DNA of 57,096 nucleotides from Bacteroidales bacterium. Its GTDB lineage: Bacteria > Bacteroidota > Bacteroidia > Bacteroidales > UBA3663. A program made the position numbers and the translations under genes. The stretch's first letter is position 1. Every line of letters starts with the position of its first letter. The stretch covers positions 1-57,096 of the forward strand of contig JAFSKF010000043.1 in assembly GCA_017449065.1 (NCBI GenBank), given 5' to 3'. The notes under the pieces were generated by a model. The model did not search any database. It saw nothing but the letters and a program-made list of their open reading frames with translations, and was not told where the DNA came from. Shown piece after piece: positions 38,816-48,075 of the stretch.

Positions 38816-39853
38816 TTATTTCTTTTTCCGGAGCGTCAGCACGGTGATTTCGGGCGGAACGCCGATGCGCACAGGGATGCCCACGCCGCCAATGCCGGTA
38901 TTGACGTAGAGCTTCTGCTCACCTTCGCTGTAGAGTCCGCCCCATTCCGGGTACTTCCATTTGGCCGGGCTCCAGTTGCCGATCTTAATTTGCACAGCAT
39001 GTGTGTGCCCTGCCAGCATCAGGTCGATGTCTGTGTCGGGAATGACCTCGCTCCGCCAGTGGGTCGGATTGTGGCTTAACAGGATTTTAAAGGTTTCGCG
39101 CATAAGGTGCTCCCAATCCGGTTCTGTGCCAATGCTGTCTTGCTGTGAAAATCTCAGGTGGCTGAATGCCGCTGGCAGGTTCCCATAGATGGAGAACGGC
39201 GGTTCGCCGATATTCTCAACGCCCAATAAGGCGATTCGTGCGCTGTCTTTTTCAATCCATACTCCCTGATTGCAAAGCATGTGCCAGCCGGCATTTTCCT
39301 GCAGGTTGCAAAGGCGGAGCACATCTTTTTTCTTCTGTTCAGTCTCGAATCTGGTGTAGTCGGCATAGTCGTGATTGCCCAAAATGGAATAGACAGGGAT
39401 GCCCGCCGATGCCAGACGCTTCAGAGAGGGGATAAACGAGTCGGCTTCGTGAGAGTGGATAGTAACGATGTCGCCGGTAAAGACAATCAGGTCGGGCTTG
39501 ACCGACAGGATGCTGTCCACCATTTCTTCCACAAACCGGTGGCCTCGTTCCGACTCAAACCAGTCGAGGTGTAGGTCGGAGATCTGTACGACTTTGTAAC
39601 CGTTGAAGGCTGCGGGAAGTTTTTCAGACACCACTTCCGTCTGGGTGATGTCGATTTTGAACCGAGTGACGTAATGCCCCCACAAAGCGCTTACAATGAG
39701 AACGACGAGCAACAGGCCGGTCAGGCAGCAACGCACCATTTGCGCCGTCTCTTTATTCGTAATGACGCGGCTGCTCCAGTAAACGATCTGATCGAAGATA
39801 ACCACCACCAGAATGGCTATCAGAATAATAAAACTGTAAAAAATAATTCTCAT
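38816..39853 (-). CDS. Membrane-bound metallophosphoesterase
   Basis: The 345-aa protein has two N-terminal spans (about residues 5-22 and 43-59) and a calcineurin-type phosphoesterase domain with ISDLHLDW (Asp93, His95), FTGDIV (Asp128), LGNHDY (Asn160, His161) and AGHTHAVQ near the end. Relatives (YaeI type) cleave UDP-DAG or similar phosphoester bonds; the substrate here is not known. It ends the minus-strand run, 70 bases after GH127. Confidence 0.85.
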   Translation of the reverse strand: MRIIFYSFIILIAILVVVIFDQIVYWSSRVITNKETAQMVRCCLTGLLLVVLIVSALWGHYVTRFKIDITQTEVVSEKLPAAFNGYKVVQISDLHLDWFESERGHRFVEEMVDSILSVKPDLIVFTGDIVTIHSHEADSFIPSLKRLASAGIPVYSILGNHDYADYTRFETEQKKKDVLRLCNLQENAGWHMLCNQGVWIEKDSARIALLGVENIGEPPFSIYGNLPAAFSHLRFSQQDSIGTEPDWEHLMRETFKILLSHNPTHWRSEVIPDTDIDLMLAGHTHAVQIKIGNWSPAKWKYPEWGGLYSEGEQKLYVNTGIGGVGIPVRIGVPPEITVLTLRKKK

Positions 39854-39923
39854 CTTGTGATTTGTTTTTGGGAAATCCGACGAAGCCTGCCATCATGTCT
39901 TGCCTGGGGGCGGTCTGACGGTT

Positions 39924-42020
39924 TTATCTGCTCAGCGGCAGCCAGACTGTCATGTCGCATCGGCCGCGATTGCCCCAGGCATAGTAGGGGACGAGGCGGA
40001 TCCGGATGGAGCGGGTGGAGGAGAGGAGCGGACGGTAGAGCGTGCTGTATTGGGTGCCAAAACCGGATTCCGGGGATTTCGGGTCGGTCACCAGGGCATC
40101 GCCTTCCAAAGTCATGATGCGGCTGCCGGCTATCTGCATCTCGACGGGCTTTAGTCGGATGTCGGCCGGAATCAGGATGTCGTCGATCTTCACACCTTCC
40201 GGCAAATCGCATTGCTCCAGGCAATAGACGATGGGACCGCGCTGGACAGCCACCTGATTGCGAATCTCTTCGGCCAGCGGATGTGCTTCCATCAGGCGGG
40301 CTTCCATCGGGAAAGAGATGCTGAACGATTCACCGGCTTTCCAAATCTTTGTCTGTTTCCGGTAGCCCGACTCGACGCCATCGGTCAGACCCGTCCACGA
40401 AGGCACGCGGCAGGCTATCGTCCATTCCGTCTTTTTGGCTTTCTTGGGTAGTTTCACGATGGTTAGGCGTATGTTGCCGTCCCAGGGATAATCGGTCTCC
40501 TGCCGGAGGGTCACTTCGCCGACGCCGGGCACCAGGGTCGTCACTTCGCTGGCCCCGTAGAACTGGCAGTAGAGCGTTTTTTCGCCCACGGTGTAGGCGT
40601 AGTTCTGTGTCTCGCAAAGTGTGCGCAGGGTGTTGGGCGGACAGCAGAAGCACGAGATGTACTCCTGCCGTTCTTTCGGCCAGCGGAGCGTATAGGGAAG
40701 GTCGGCCGACAGGCGCAGCGGATTGGTGTAGAAGTAGCGACGTCCGTCGAGCGAGATGCCCGAAAGGACGCTGTTCAGCATACAGGTTTCGGCCACATCG
40801 GCATATTTGCCTTCGCCGGTGAGTTCCAGCATGCGCCAGTTGAACAGCATATTGCCGATGTTAGCGCAGGTCTCATTGTGTGCCGTGCTGTTCGGCAGCT
40901 GGAACGGGCGGCCGAACGACTGGTGCACCTTTTGGATAGAATCGGGAGTATAGTTGGTGCCATCGGGCGAAGTGCCGTCGTATAGGGCGCCGCAGCCGCC
41001 GGTGATGTACATCTTCCGGTTCACGATGTCTTGCCAGATGCTGGTCAGGTTGTCCATCCAGTGGTTGTGGTCAGGACCGACTTCTGCGCAGATGTCGGCC
41101 ACTCCGGCATAGAGGTAAGTGCTGCGCACCGCATGGCCCATTGCCTCATACTGGTCCTCGAACGGGACGCGATCCTGATTGTCGTCGGTGCCGTTCTCCA
41201 CCTGGCTGCGGATGGCAATCAGCTGTTGGGCCAGATCCAGATAACGCGGGTTGCGGGTTTCGCGCCACATTTCGACAACCCCCATATAATGGCTCGGGCA
41301 GATGGCGCAACGGGCCAGTTCGGCCGAAGCCGTTTCGTAGAAGTGCACCAGAAAATCCGTAGCCTTGATGGCACAGTCGAAAAGAGTGGTCTTGCCGGTG
41401 GCGCGTTTGTGCACGATGCCCGCCATCATGAGGTGTCCGAGGTTATAGGTCTCGAAGTTCAGCCGGTTGGCAAACGCTCCCTTCTCGTCCTCTTTGCCCA
41501 CAGCCGTGCCGATCACGGTCTGCTCTTTGTGCAGGGCATGCGTATCGATGCCGCGATTCCGTTCTTCGATGATGACCGGCGTATGGATGTAGCCGTCCTC
41601 ACGCTGGGCACGCACCACACGGTCGATGAACTGGTCCATCAGCTGGTCGAGCGACGGGTCGCGGGTGACCGCATAGACCGCTGCCACCGATTCGAGCCAC
41701 TTGTACATATCGCCGTCGTGGAACGGAGGCCCCCAATGCTCACCTTCGGCATCGCCCGCTGCAATCTCGAAGTTGCGGAAACCGTGCGAGATGTCTGGGT
41801 CCTTCCAGGTGTCCCACATGCTCTGCACCGACGTCTGGCTGAACACCTGAAAGCGTTCGCCCCAGAAGCCGTCGGTCCAATGTACCTGTCCTAAAGGCAC
41901 ATCATGCATCCGGCTGAACGACGATTGGCGCTGGTCGGTGAGACCTTGTGCCTCCACTGGAGAAACGGAAAGCAGAGAGCCGGAGAGAGCGATTGCGAAG
42001 AGGGAGAGGAGTTTTTTCAT
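39924..42020 (-). CDS. Secreted GH127 family glycosidase
   Basis: This 698-aa enzyme has a signal peptide (residues 1 to about 24, ending PVEA). The body is a GH127 barrel with the metal and nucleophile set HNETC (Glu383, Cys385) and CFCC (Cys459, Cys460). It is the second GH127 in the window, but differs from the one at 23694: it has no lipobox, an insertion around residues 345-375, and CCPPN rather than CCPGN. The family removes beta-L-arabinofuranose and, in RG-II, aceric acid. The start overlaps the stop of GH78 by four bases, so the two are coupled. Confidence 0.85.
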   Translation of the reverse strand: MKKLLSLFAIALSGSLLSVSPVEAQGLTDQRQSSFSRMHDVPLGQVHWTDGFWGERFQVFSQTSVQSMWDTWKDPDISHGFRNFEIAAGDAEGEHWGPPFHDGDMYKWLESVAAVYAVTRDPSLDQLMDQFIDRVVRAQREDGYIHTPVIIEERNRGIDTHALHKEQTVIGTAVGKEDEKGAFANRLNFETYNLGHLMMAGIVHKRATGKTTLFDCAIKATDFLVHFYETASAELARCAICPSHYMGVVEMWRETRNPRYLDLAQQLIAIRSQVENGTDDNQDRVPFEDQYEAMGHAVRSTYLYAGVADICAEVGPDHNHWMDNLTSIWQDIVNRKMYITGGCGALYDGTSPDGTNYTPDSIQKVHQSFGRPFQLPNSTAHNETCANIGNMLFNWRMLELTGEGKYADVAETCMLNSVLSGISLDGRRYFYTNPLRLSADLPYTLRWPKERQEYISCFCCPPNTLRTLCETQNYAYTVGEKTLYCQFYGASEVTTLVPGVGEVTLRQETDYPWDGNIRLTIVKLPKKAKKTEWTIACRVPSWTGLTDGVESGYRKQTKIWKAGESFSISFPMEARLMEAHPLAEEIRNQVAVQRGPIVYCLEQCDLPEGVKIDDILIPADIRLKPVEMQIAGSRIMTLEGDALVTDPKSPESGFGTQYSTLYRPLLSSTRSIRIRLVPYYAWGNRGRCDMTVWLPLSR

Positions 42021-44137
42021 AGTTGAAGGGTTAGAGTTTGACCGGGTTTGACTTCGGTTTGCACATTATTATAATAGATAATACCCCGACCGATGCCTTG
42101 CGGCGTAGAGACGGTCAGCGTATAGGCATCCACTTCGATGTGGATCTTGCCGTAGGGAGTAGGCACATCACCGCGCATCCACTCCAGGCCGCCCAGGCAG
42201 GGACGTGCTTCCCAGGCAATGTCCTTCTGCCGGCTGTCGGCACCGCCGTAACCGGGTTGCAGCGGACGCACGCCCAAGAAGTAACGGCCCAGCAGGAAGA
42301 CAGGCGAAGCGCCCCAGGCATGGCAAAGCGACTTGCCATAGGGACGTCCGTACATTTCGAGATGAGGAGCGCGGGGAGACGATGGAATCTGGCTATCCGA
42401 ACGGTTATCGTTTTCGTTGGGATTGTATTTTTCCCAGAACGATGTGGCACCTTCCAGCAGCATACCGCCCCAATAGTCCTTGATTTCGTGCAGCACCTTC
42501 TCCTGCAATCCCATCTGGCCAAGGGCAGCCAGTTCGTAGAAGCGCATGTAGGGCGTATTGATGGCAGGGACCTCGGGGTTCAGCATCACGTGCTGCAGAA
42601 TCTCCTGACAGCGTTCGTCGGAAGCATAGCCATAAAATATGGAGAACATGTTCGGGAACTTTGTCACCTGCCGGTTCAGTTCCGGTTCGAGGGCATGCAG
42701 GTAGGCGTGCACCGAAGCGTCCCAGAAAATCTGATCGATCTTTTTGCGAAGTTCCGTAGCCATTTTCCCGTAGTTGCGCTTCTTGTCACCGGCCAGCGTG
42801 GCGCAAAGCTGCATTGTCTCTAAGCTCTTGGCCAATAGGATTTGTTCGAAGCAGAGAATGCCGCGTTTGTGCATCGGGAAATCCACCCAATCGACAAAAA
42901 TCCAGTCATCGGGCTGACCCATGGCCAGTCCTTCGCTCGACAGGCGGCTGAGTGTGTAGTCCATCTGGGTCTTCATGCGTGGATACATCTCGCGGATGAA
43001 CGCCACATCGCCCGTAAACCGGTAATAGTCGCCCAAGGAATTGAACCAGTAGAACGTATAGTCGAGAATTGTGTTGATGTGCGATGTGACCGGATCCTTG
43101 CCGCGCAGCTGCCGGATGGTGCGTTTCACCGCCTCGCTGTCGAAGCGGAGATAATAGTTCATCAGGTACGACTGGATCGCATCGCCCGACCACGTCCAGC
43201 GGTCGCGCTTGATGCCGTCCATCATGAACTCGCGCGTCGTGAGATCCATGGTATAGGCTCCCACTTTCCAGATCTTGTTCACCAAAGGGTCGCTGCATTC
43301 GAAGCGTCCGCTCCGGCTGGTATCGTGCGGCAGGTATTCGTAGAGCATCGAAACATTCTCTACTTCGCCTTCCACACGCACAAACCGGAACGCCTTGCTG
43401 TCCTTCAGCACATACTGCTTCTCGCGCATGTAGAGATCCAGGTGGTCGAGGGTTTCGCAATGGTCCTTATCTAAGGCTTCCGCTTCGCTTTCGCCATAAT
43501 AGATATGAATGGAACCCTGCGCATTGTGCAGCACCAGATAGCCCATCGTCTCCTGTCCGAAATCGAAGAGAAGCTGTCGGGCATTGCCGTCGATGAGAGA
43601 GCGTCGCACCGCTTGCCGGGGTTCCGTTTCCAGGAGTGAGAACTTCGAAGGCAGCACCTCCGGCTGGTTGCATCCCGGCCAGCATCCCGGCTGCAGGTAA
43701 ATGCCCGATCCGTGTGCCTGACCGTTTTCGTCAATCCAGATCTTATCCTCGCAGGTCACCAGCCAGGTGTCGTTGGTTTCAAGAGGGCTGCCCTCCCGCT
43801 CGCTTTCGATCAGCAGGGAAGGAGGAGCCGACAGGTTGTGCACCTTGATGTTGATTTTATGCAGGCCTTCCGGAATAATAAACGACTTGGGTTCGCCGAA
43901 CTGCAGTTTGCCGTCAAGCATGAAGTTGTAGGCACCTTCGGCAAAGATGCGGATCGTTTCAGGCTTCGACAGCGTAAACTGCTTCGAGAACTCGACCGTC
44001 TGCCAATGGCTGTCCTGTTTCCAAAAAGGAGGGAACATGGCACCGCGTTCGGTGCGACGGTTGTTGAAAAGGTTCCCCAACCAGATTTCCCGGTCGCCGG
44101 GGAACCAGATCCAGGCTGACTTCGAAGTTTTGATCAT
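42017..44137 (-). CDS. GH78-like alpha-L-rhamnosidase
   Basis: This 706-aa protein begins MIKTSKSAWIWFPGD and has no signal peptide, so it may act in the cytosol or by an unusual export route. An N-terminal beta-sandwich part (about 1-275) leads to an (alpha/alpha)6 barrel. DGIKRDRWTWSGD at 307-319 is the typical GH78 acid motif, and the ending with GIIYYNNVQTEVKPGQ is the C-terminal beta domain. GH78 enzymes remove alpha-L-rhamnose; RG-II degraders include one. Its start is 9 bases from the stop of the isomerase gene and its stop overlaps GH127. Confidence 0.82.
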   Translation of the reverse strand: MIKTSKSAWIWFPGDREIWLGNLFNNRRTERGAMFPPFWKQDSHWQTVEFSKQFTLSKPETIRIFAEGAYNFMLDGKLQFGEPKSFIIPEGLHKINIKVHNLSAPPSLLIESEREGSPLETNDTWLVTCEDKIWIDENGQAHGSGIYLQPGCWPGCNQPEVLPSKFSLLETEPRQAVRRSLIDGNARQLLFDFGQETMGYLVLHNAQGSIHIYYGESEAEALDKDHCETLDHLDLYMREKQYVLKDSKAFRFVRVEGEVENVSMLYEYLPHDTSRSGRFECSDPLVNKIWKVGAYTMDLTTREFMMDGIKRDRWTWSGDAIQSYLMNYYLRFDSEAVKRTIRQLRGKDPVTSHINTILDYTFYWFNSLGDYYRFTGDVAFIREMYPRMKTQMDYTLSRLSSEGLAMGQPDDWIFVDWVDFPMHKRGILCFEQILLAKSLETMQLCATLAGDKKRNYGKMATELRKKIDQIFWDASVHAYLHALEPELNRQVTKFPNMFSIFYGYASDERCQEILQHVMLNPEVPAINTPYMRFYELAALGQMGLQEKVLHEIKDYWGGMLLEGATSFWEKYNPNENDNRSDSQIPSSPRAPHLEMYGRPYGKSLCHAWGASPVFLLGRYFLGVRPLQPGYGGADSRQKDIAWEARPCLGGLEWMRGDVPTPYGKIHIEVDAYTLTVSTPQGIGRGIIYYNNVQTEVKPGQTLTLQL

Positions 44138-44146
44138 CGTATAGGA

Positions 44147-45565
44147 TTATTCGTGAACGTACAGATCCCACTTCAGGTAGTTCTCGATGGCGTCTTGCAG
44201 GATTTCGACGGCATCGGTACGCACCAGTGCCACGTGGTGTTCGAAACCGTTGCGGCAGATATACTTCATGAGCTTCTGGAGGTTATCGACCTTTGTCACC
44301 GCGATGCAACCGTCCATGCCGTAAGGCTCGTTGGTGAGTTCGCCCTTGCCCAGATAGGCCTTGATGCAGCCCTTGCTGTCGTCGGTCGAAATGCGGAAGA
44401 AGGTGAAAGGTCCTTCCGAAACCTTTGCATAGACGGCACCGAAAGTGCGTACCTTGCCTAAGGTTCTGCCCAGCACACCGAGTGGACCTAACTTGAGGTC
44501 GTCGTTGCCGACAAAGCCCTTCGGGAAGTTACCGCAGTGGGTACAGACGCACTTGTTGCGGTCTTGGGCGAAGTTATTGTTCCAGTCGGCCAATGCTGCC
44601 GGCTGCTGGGTGGCCAAAGAGAGTGCATACATGGAAACCGCTCCGGCAATATCCGTTTCGCAGGCCGCAGGAATCAGCTTGTCCGAAAGCATCGACATGG
44701 TGACGCAGGCTGCACAGCCGTAGTTCTGTTCGAGGCTGTCCCAGCACTGAATGGCAACGGCATCCACTTTCTCGGCCTCCATCCAGTTCTCGACCGCTAC
44801 GCCGAACTTAGCCTGCACACGCAGTTTCTCCTGATATTGCTCTGGCACTTTAGCGTAGGCCGGAATCGACTGCAGTTTCTCGAGGAACTTCGGATCGGTG
44901 TCGGCAATCTTCTCGGCATTATACAGAATCTCGCTGAGATCGACGGGCACCACGGTGATGCCGGCACGCTGCAACAGTTTCTCGGAGGCACGGCAGGTGT
45001 TGAAGCCCAACGGACGGGTGCCGATCTGTCCGATGCGGCAGTGGCGCAATCCGTTCACCACGCGGCAGATGCCTGCAAACTTCACGATGTCCTGCTTTAC
45101 CAGCGGATCGTAGATGTCGTAGGTGTGATAGGTGGTATCGCTGAAAGGAATACCATACTGATACAGGTTGTTGCAGACCGAGATCTTGCCGCAGAAAGCG
45201 TCGCGGCGGTGATCGAGATCCACCTTGTCGTTGTAGTCATCGTAGGCCTGCACCAGAACCGGTACATTCAGGTTAGCCTCGTTGATGGCGTTGATGATAC
45301 CGATCTCGTAGCCGAAGTTAGGCAGGGCAACGATGATACCGTCGATTTCTTCGCGATGCTCCTTAAATTGGGCAGCCACTTTCAGACCGTCCTCGCGGGT
45401 CTCGATAGAACTGCTGCCGGTGATGGTTGCATCTTCGGGCAGGATGACATACTTGTAGCCGCATTCGTCCATGATGCGGAGCAATTCCTTGCGAACGTCT
45501 TTGGCTAACTCGCTGTTGAAATAGGCACGTGTGCCGATGATAATGCCGAAGCAGGGTTGTTTCAT
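44147..45565 (-). CDS. L-fucose/L-arabinose isomerase-like sugar isomerase
   Basis: The 472-aa protein matches the FucI/AraA fold in overall shape: an N-terminal substrate domain (FGIIIGTRAYFNSELA), a middle part with EVAAQ-like IQCWDSLEQNYG and SMLSDKLIPAACETDIAGA, and a C-terminal beta barrel with FTFFRISTDD. It would convert an aldose to a ketose with a divalent metal. The position before an FGGY kinase and a split transketolase fits the first step of a pentose pathway; D-apiose to D-apulose is my favoured guess, but plain L-arabinose or fucose type substrates are possible. A 9-bp C-rich array lies directly in front of its start. Confidence 0.75.
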   Translation of the reverse strand: MKQPCFGIIIGTRAYFNSELAKDVRKELLRIMDECGYKYVILPEDATITGSSSIETREDGLKVAAQFKEHREEIDGIIVALPNFGYEIGIINAINEANLNVPVLVQAYDDYNDKVDLDHRRDAFCGKISVCNNLYQYGIPFSDTTYHTYDIYDPLVKQDIVKFAGICRVVNGLRHCRIGQIGTRPLGFNTCRASEKLLQRAGITVVPVDLSEILYNAEKIADTDPKFLEKLQSIPAYAKVPEQYQEKLRVQAKFGVAVENWMEAEKVDAVAIQCWDSLEQNYGCAACVTMSMLSDKLIPAACETDIAGAVSMYALSLATQQPAALADWNNNFAQDRNKCVCTHCGNFPKGFVGNDDLKLGPLGVLGRTLGKVRTFGAVYAKVSEGPFTFFRISTDDSKGCIKAYLGKGELTNEPYGMDGCIAVTKVDNLQKLMKYICRNGFEHHVALVRTDAVEILQDAIENYLKWDLYVHE

Positions 45566-45613
45566 AGGGGGATGGGTTTTATGGGGTTAGTGGGTTTAAT
45601 GGGATTAATGGGA
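45566..45613 (-). repeat. 9-bp C-rich leader array before the isomerase
   Basis: Read on the minus strand, units ATTAATCCC, ATTAAACCC, ACTAACCCC, ATAAAACCC and ATCCCCCT run straight into the ATG at 45565. They fill most of the gap after the kinase stop. Confidence 0.6.
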
Positions 45614-45617
45614 TGAC

Positions 45618-45633
45618 GCTGCCTGAAGGCAGC
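45618..45633 (-). terminator. Intercistronic hairpin after the kinase
   Basis: GCTGCC and GGCAGC form a 6-bp stem with a 4-base loop directly after the kinase stop codon. It has no T run, so it may be an RNA-processing or stability element within the operon. Confidence 0.4.
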
Positions 45634-47109
45634 TTATAGGATGCGTCTGACGGCGCTATGCCAGCCGGAGACAAGTTTTTGGGTGGTTTCCGGGTCGGCC
45701 TGCGGGTGGCGGGTCCAACGGGAGCGACGCAGGCGCGCCACTTCGTCGAACGATGCATAGATGCCGCGAGCCAGCACATTCATTACCACAGCGCCGAGGG
45801 CACTGGCTTCTTCCACGTCCGAACAGTTGACAGGCGTGCCCAACAGGTCGGCCTGGAACTGCATCAGGGTGGCATTCTTGGTGGGTCCGCCATCCACGCG
45901 GAGTTCTTTCAGGGTGATGCCGGCCTCGTCGGTCATTGCCTTCACCAGATCGTTCACCTGATAGCCGATGCTTTCGAGAGCCGCCCGCAGAATATGGTTG
46001 CGGGTGGTGGCCAGACTCATGCCGACCAGAGCGGCACGTGCTTCCGAGTTCCACCAGGGGGCTCCCAATCCGGCAAAGGCAGGCACCAGATAGACGCCTC
46101 CGTTGTCGGGTACCGCCAAAGCCGCCGGTTCCACATCGGCCGGCGATGCAATCAGCTGCACCTGGTCTTGCAGCCATTTCAGGGTGGCACCGGTGCAGTG
46201 GATGTTTCCTTCGAAGGCATAGAAGCACTTGCCCTGTGCGGCAAACGCCACACTCGTCACCAGTCCGCCGGGGGCTTTGCTGAATTTCTCGCCGATGTTC
46301 ACCATCACGCTCGAACCGGTTCCGTAGGTGGCTTTGCCTAAGCCCTCTTCGAAGCACATCTGTCCGGCAAGGGCTCCGTGACTGTCGCCCAGCACGCCGG
46401 CAATCTGGATGGGTGCAGGCAAGATACCTTCGATGTCCGTTTCGCCGAAAATACTGTCACAAGGCAGAATCTCGGGCATCATCGAAGCCGGAATCGTGAA
46501 GAGATCGAGCAGGTCGGCATCCCATTGCAGCGTGTGGATGTTCATCAGTAGCGTGCGCGAAGCATTCGTGACATCCGTCACATGTCTTTGTCCGCCCGTA
46601 AGCTTCCAGATCTGCCAGCTCTCGATGGTGCCCATCTGCAGGGTTCCTTCTTCTGCCAAGGCTCTGGCACCTTCCACATGATCGAGCAGCCATTTGGCTC
46701 CGCTTGCCGAGAAATAAGGATCGATGATCAGTCCGCTCTTCTCCTGCACCAGTGGACCTTTGCCGGCTTCCTTCAACTGATTGCAGAACTCGGCACCGCG
46801 CAGGCATTGCCAGACAACGGCGTTGGCTATCGGGCGTCCCGTCAGCCGGTTCCAAACCACGACGGTTTCGCGCTGGTTGGTAATCGCCATAGAATAGCGG
46901 TCCTGTCCGACAGGCTCGCCGTCCAGCAGTTCGCGGATGCCTTCCACCACGTTCCGGTAGATTTCCTCTGCATCGTGCTCCACCCAGCCGGGCTGCGGGT
47001 AATATTGCCGATGGTTCCTGTTGATGCGCTTCTGCATCTGCAGGTCTTCGGTAAACAGCATCAGCTTGGTGCCGCTGGTGCTTTGGTCGATGGCAATGAT
47101 TTTATGCAT
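45634..47109 (-). CDS. FGGY family sugar kinase, glycerol-kinase-like branch
   Basis: The 491-aa kinase starts with AIDQSTSGTK, the first phosphate loop of the FGGY fold, and contains NQRETVVVWNRLTG and AVVWQCLR, very like glycerol kinase, then YGTGSSVMVN, GGVYLVPAFAGLGAPWW and RVDGGPTKN near the C-terminus. The catalytic Asp is in that last block or in the DNA-kinase-like loop before it. In this operon it most likely phosphorylates a ketose made by the isomerase (for example D-apulose). Glycerol remains possible, but no glycerol genes are near. It begins 3 bases after the transketolase subunit ends. Confidence 0.8.
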   Translation of the reverse strand: MHKIIAIDQSTSGTKLMLFTEDLQMQKRINRNHRQYYPQPGWVEHDAEEIYRNVVEGIRELLDGEPVGQDRYSMAITNQRETVVVWNRLTGRPIANAVVWQCLRGAEFCNQLKEAGKGPLVQEKSGLIIDPYFSASGAKWLLDHVEGARALAEEGTLQMGTIESWQIWKLTGGQRHVTDVTNASRTLLMNIHTLQWDADLLDLFTIPASMMPEILPCDSIFGETDIEGILPAPIQIAGVLGDSHGALAGQMCFEEGLGKATYGTGSSVMVNIGEKFSKAPGGLVTSVAFAAQGKCFYAFEGNIHCTGATLKWLQDQVQLIASPADVEPAALAVPDNGGVYLVPAFAGLGAPWWNSEARAALVGMSLATTRNHILRAALESIGYQVNDLVKAMTDEAGITLKELRVDGGPTKNATLMQFQADLLGTPVNCSDVEEASALGAVVMNVLARGIYASFDEVARLRRSRWTRHPQADPETTQKLVSGWHSAVRRIL

Positions 47110-47112
47110 AGC

Positions 47113-48039
47113 TTACTTATTTACAAAATCGAGCGCACTCTTCACGATACCGTCCGTATCGATGCCGTAGTAGTGGAAGATTTCCTTGTTGGTGCCATGA
47201 ATCACATCCTCATCGGGAATGCCCAAGATGCGGACCGGGACCGGATGCTCCGACAGGATTTCGCACACCATCGCACCGAGTCCGCCGAACTTGCTGTGCT
47301 CTTCGACCGTGATGATGCGTCCCGTGTCCTTAGCGGCTTTCACGACGGCCTCTTTGTCGCAGGGTTTGATCCAGGCCATATCGAGCACGCGGGCGCTGAT
47401 GCCCTGTTCCTGCAGAAGGAGGCCTGCCTGCTTGGCATGATAGATGGTTTCGCCGGTGGCGATGATGGTCAGGTCGGTGCCGTCTTGCAGCATGTTGGCC
47501 TTGCCTACCTCGAAGGGGAAGTTGTCGTCCTCATAAACATCCGGCACAGCGGCACGACCCACGCGGACGTAGCAGGCCTCCGGATAATCGACGAGAATCT
47601 TCACTAACTTAGCCGTCTGACGTTCATCGGCAGGCAGACAGATGCTCATGGCCGGGAAACAGCGCAAGACCGCCATATCGTGCAGCGAATGGTGAGTGGC
47701 ACCCAAAGCACCGTAAGCGACGCCGCCGCTCACGCCCAAGATGGTAACCGGATTGCGGCTGTAAGCCAGATCCACCTTGACTTGCTCCAGGCTGCGTGCC
47801 ACATAGAAACAGGCCGGACCGCACACAAACGTCTTCTTGCCCGAATGCGCCAAACCGGCGCTGATGCCGACAGCATCCTGTTCGGCAATGCCGCATTCCA
47901 CAAACTGATCGGGCAGGTCTTTGGCAAAATCGCCCAATGTGACCGATCCGCGGGCATCGGTGGTGACGGCAACGATATCTTTATCCTGCTTGGCCAATGC
48001 CAGCAAGGTGTCGGTAAAACTTTTTCTGCAAGCTTTCAT
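47113..48039 (-). CDS. Transketolase C-terminal subunit
   Basis: This 308-aa protein equals the pyrimidine-binding and C-terminal parts of transketolase. Glu53 in CGIAEQDAVG is the catalytic glutamate that activates thiamine diphosphate, and the later part has VGRAAVPDVYEDDNF and the C-terminal HSKFGGLGAMV region. It works as a pair with the next gene upstream. In the D-apiose pathway of Bacteroides such a pair moves a two-carbon unit from apulose 4-phosphate to glyceraldehyde 3-phosphate. Confidence 0.88.
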   Translation of the reverse strand: MKACRKSFTDTLLALAKQDKDIVAVTTDARGSVTLGDFAKDLPDQFVECGIAEQDAVGISAGLAHSGKKTFVCGPACFYVARSLEQVKVDLAYSRNPVTILGVSGGVAYGALGATHHSLHDMAVLRCFPAMSICLPADERQTAKLVKILVDYPEACYVRVGRAAVPDVYEDDNFPFEVGKANMLQDGTDLTIIATGETIYHAKQAGLLLQEQGISARVLDMAWIKPCDKEAVVKAAKDTGRIITVEEHSKFGGLGAMVCEILSEHPVPVRILGIPDEDVIHGTNKEIFHYYGIDTDGIVKSALDFVNK

Positions 48040-48075
48040 AAACTTCGATATACAGATTATGGTTTATGTTTTCTG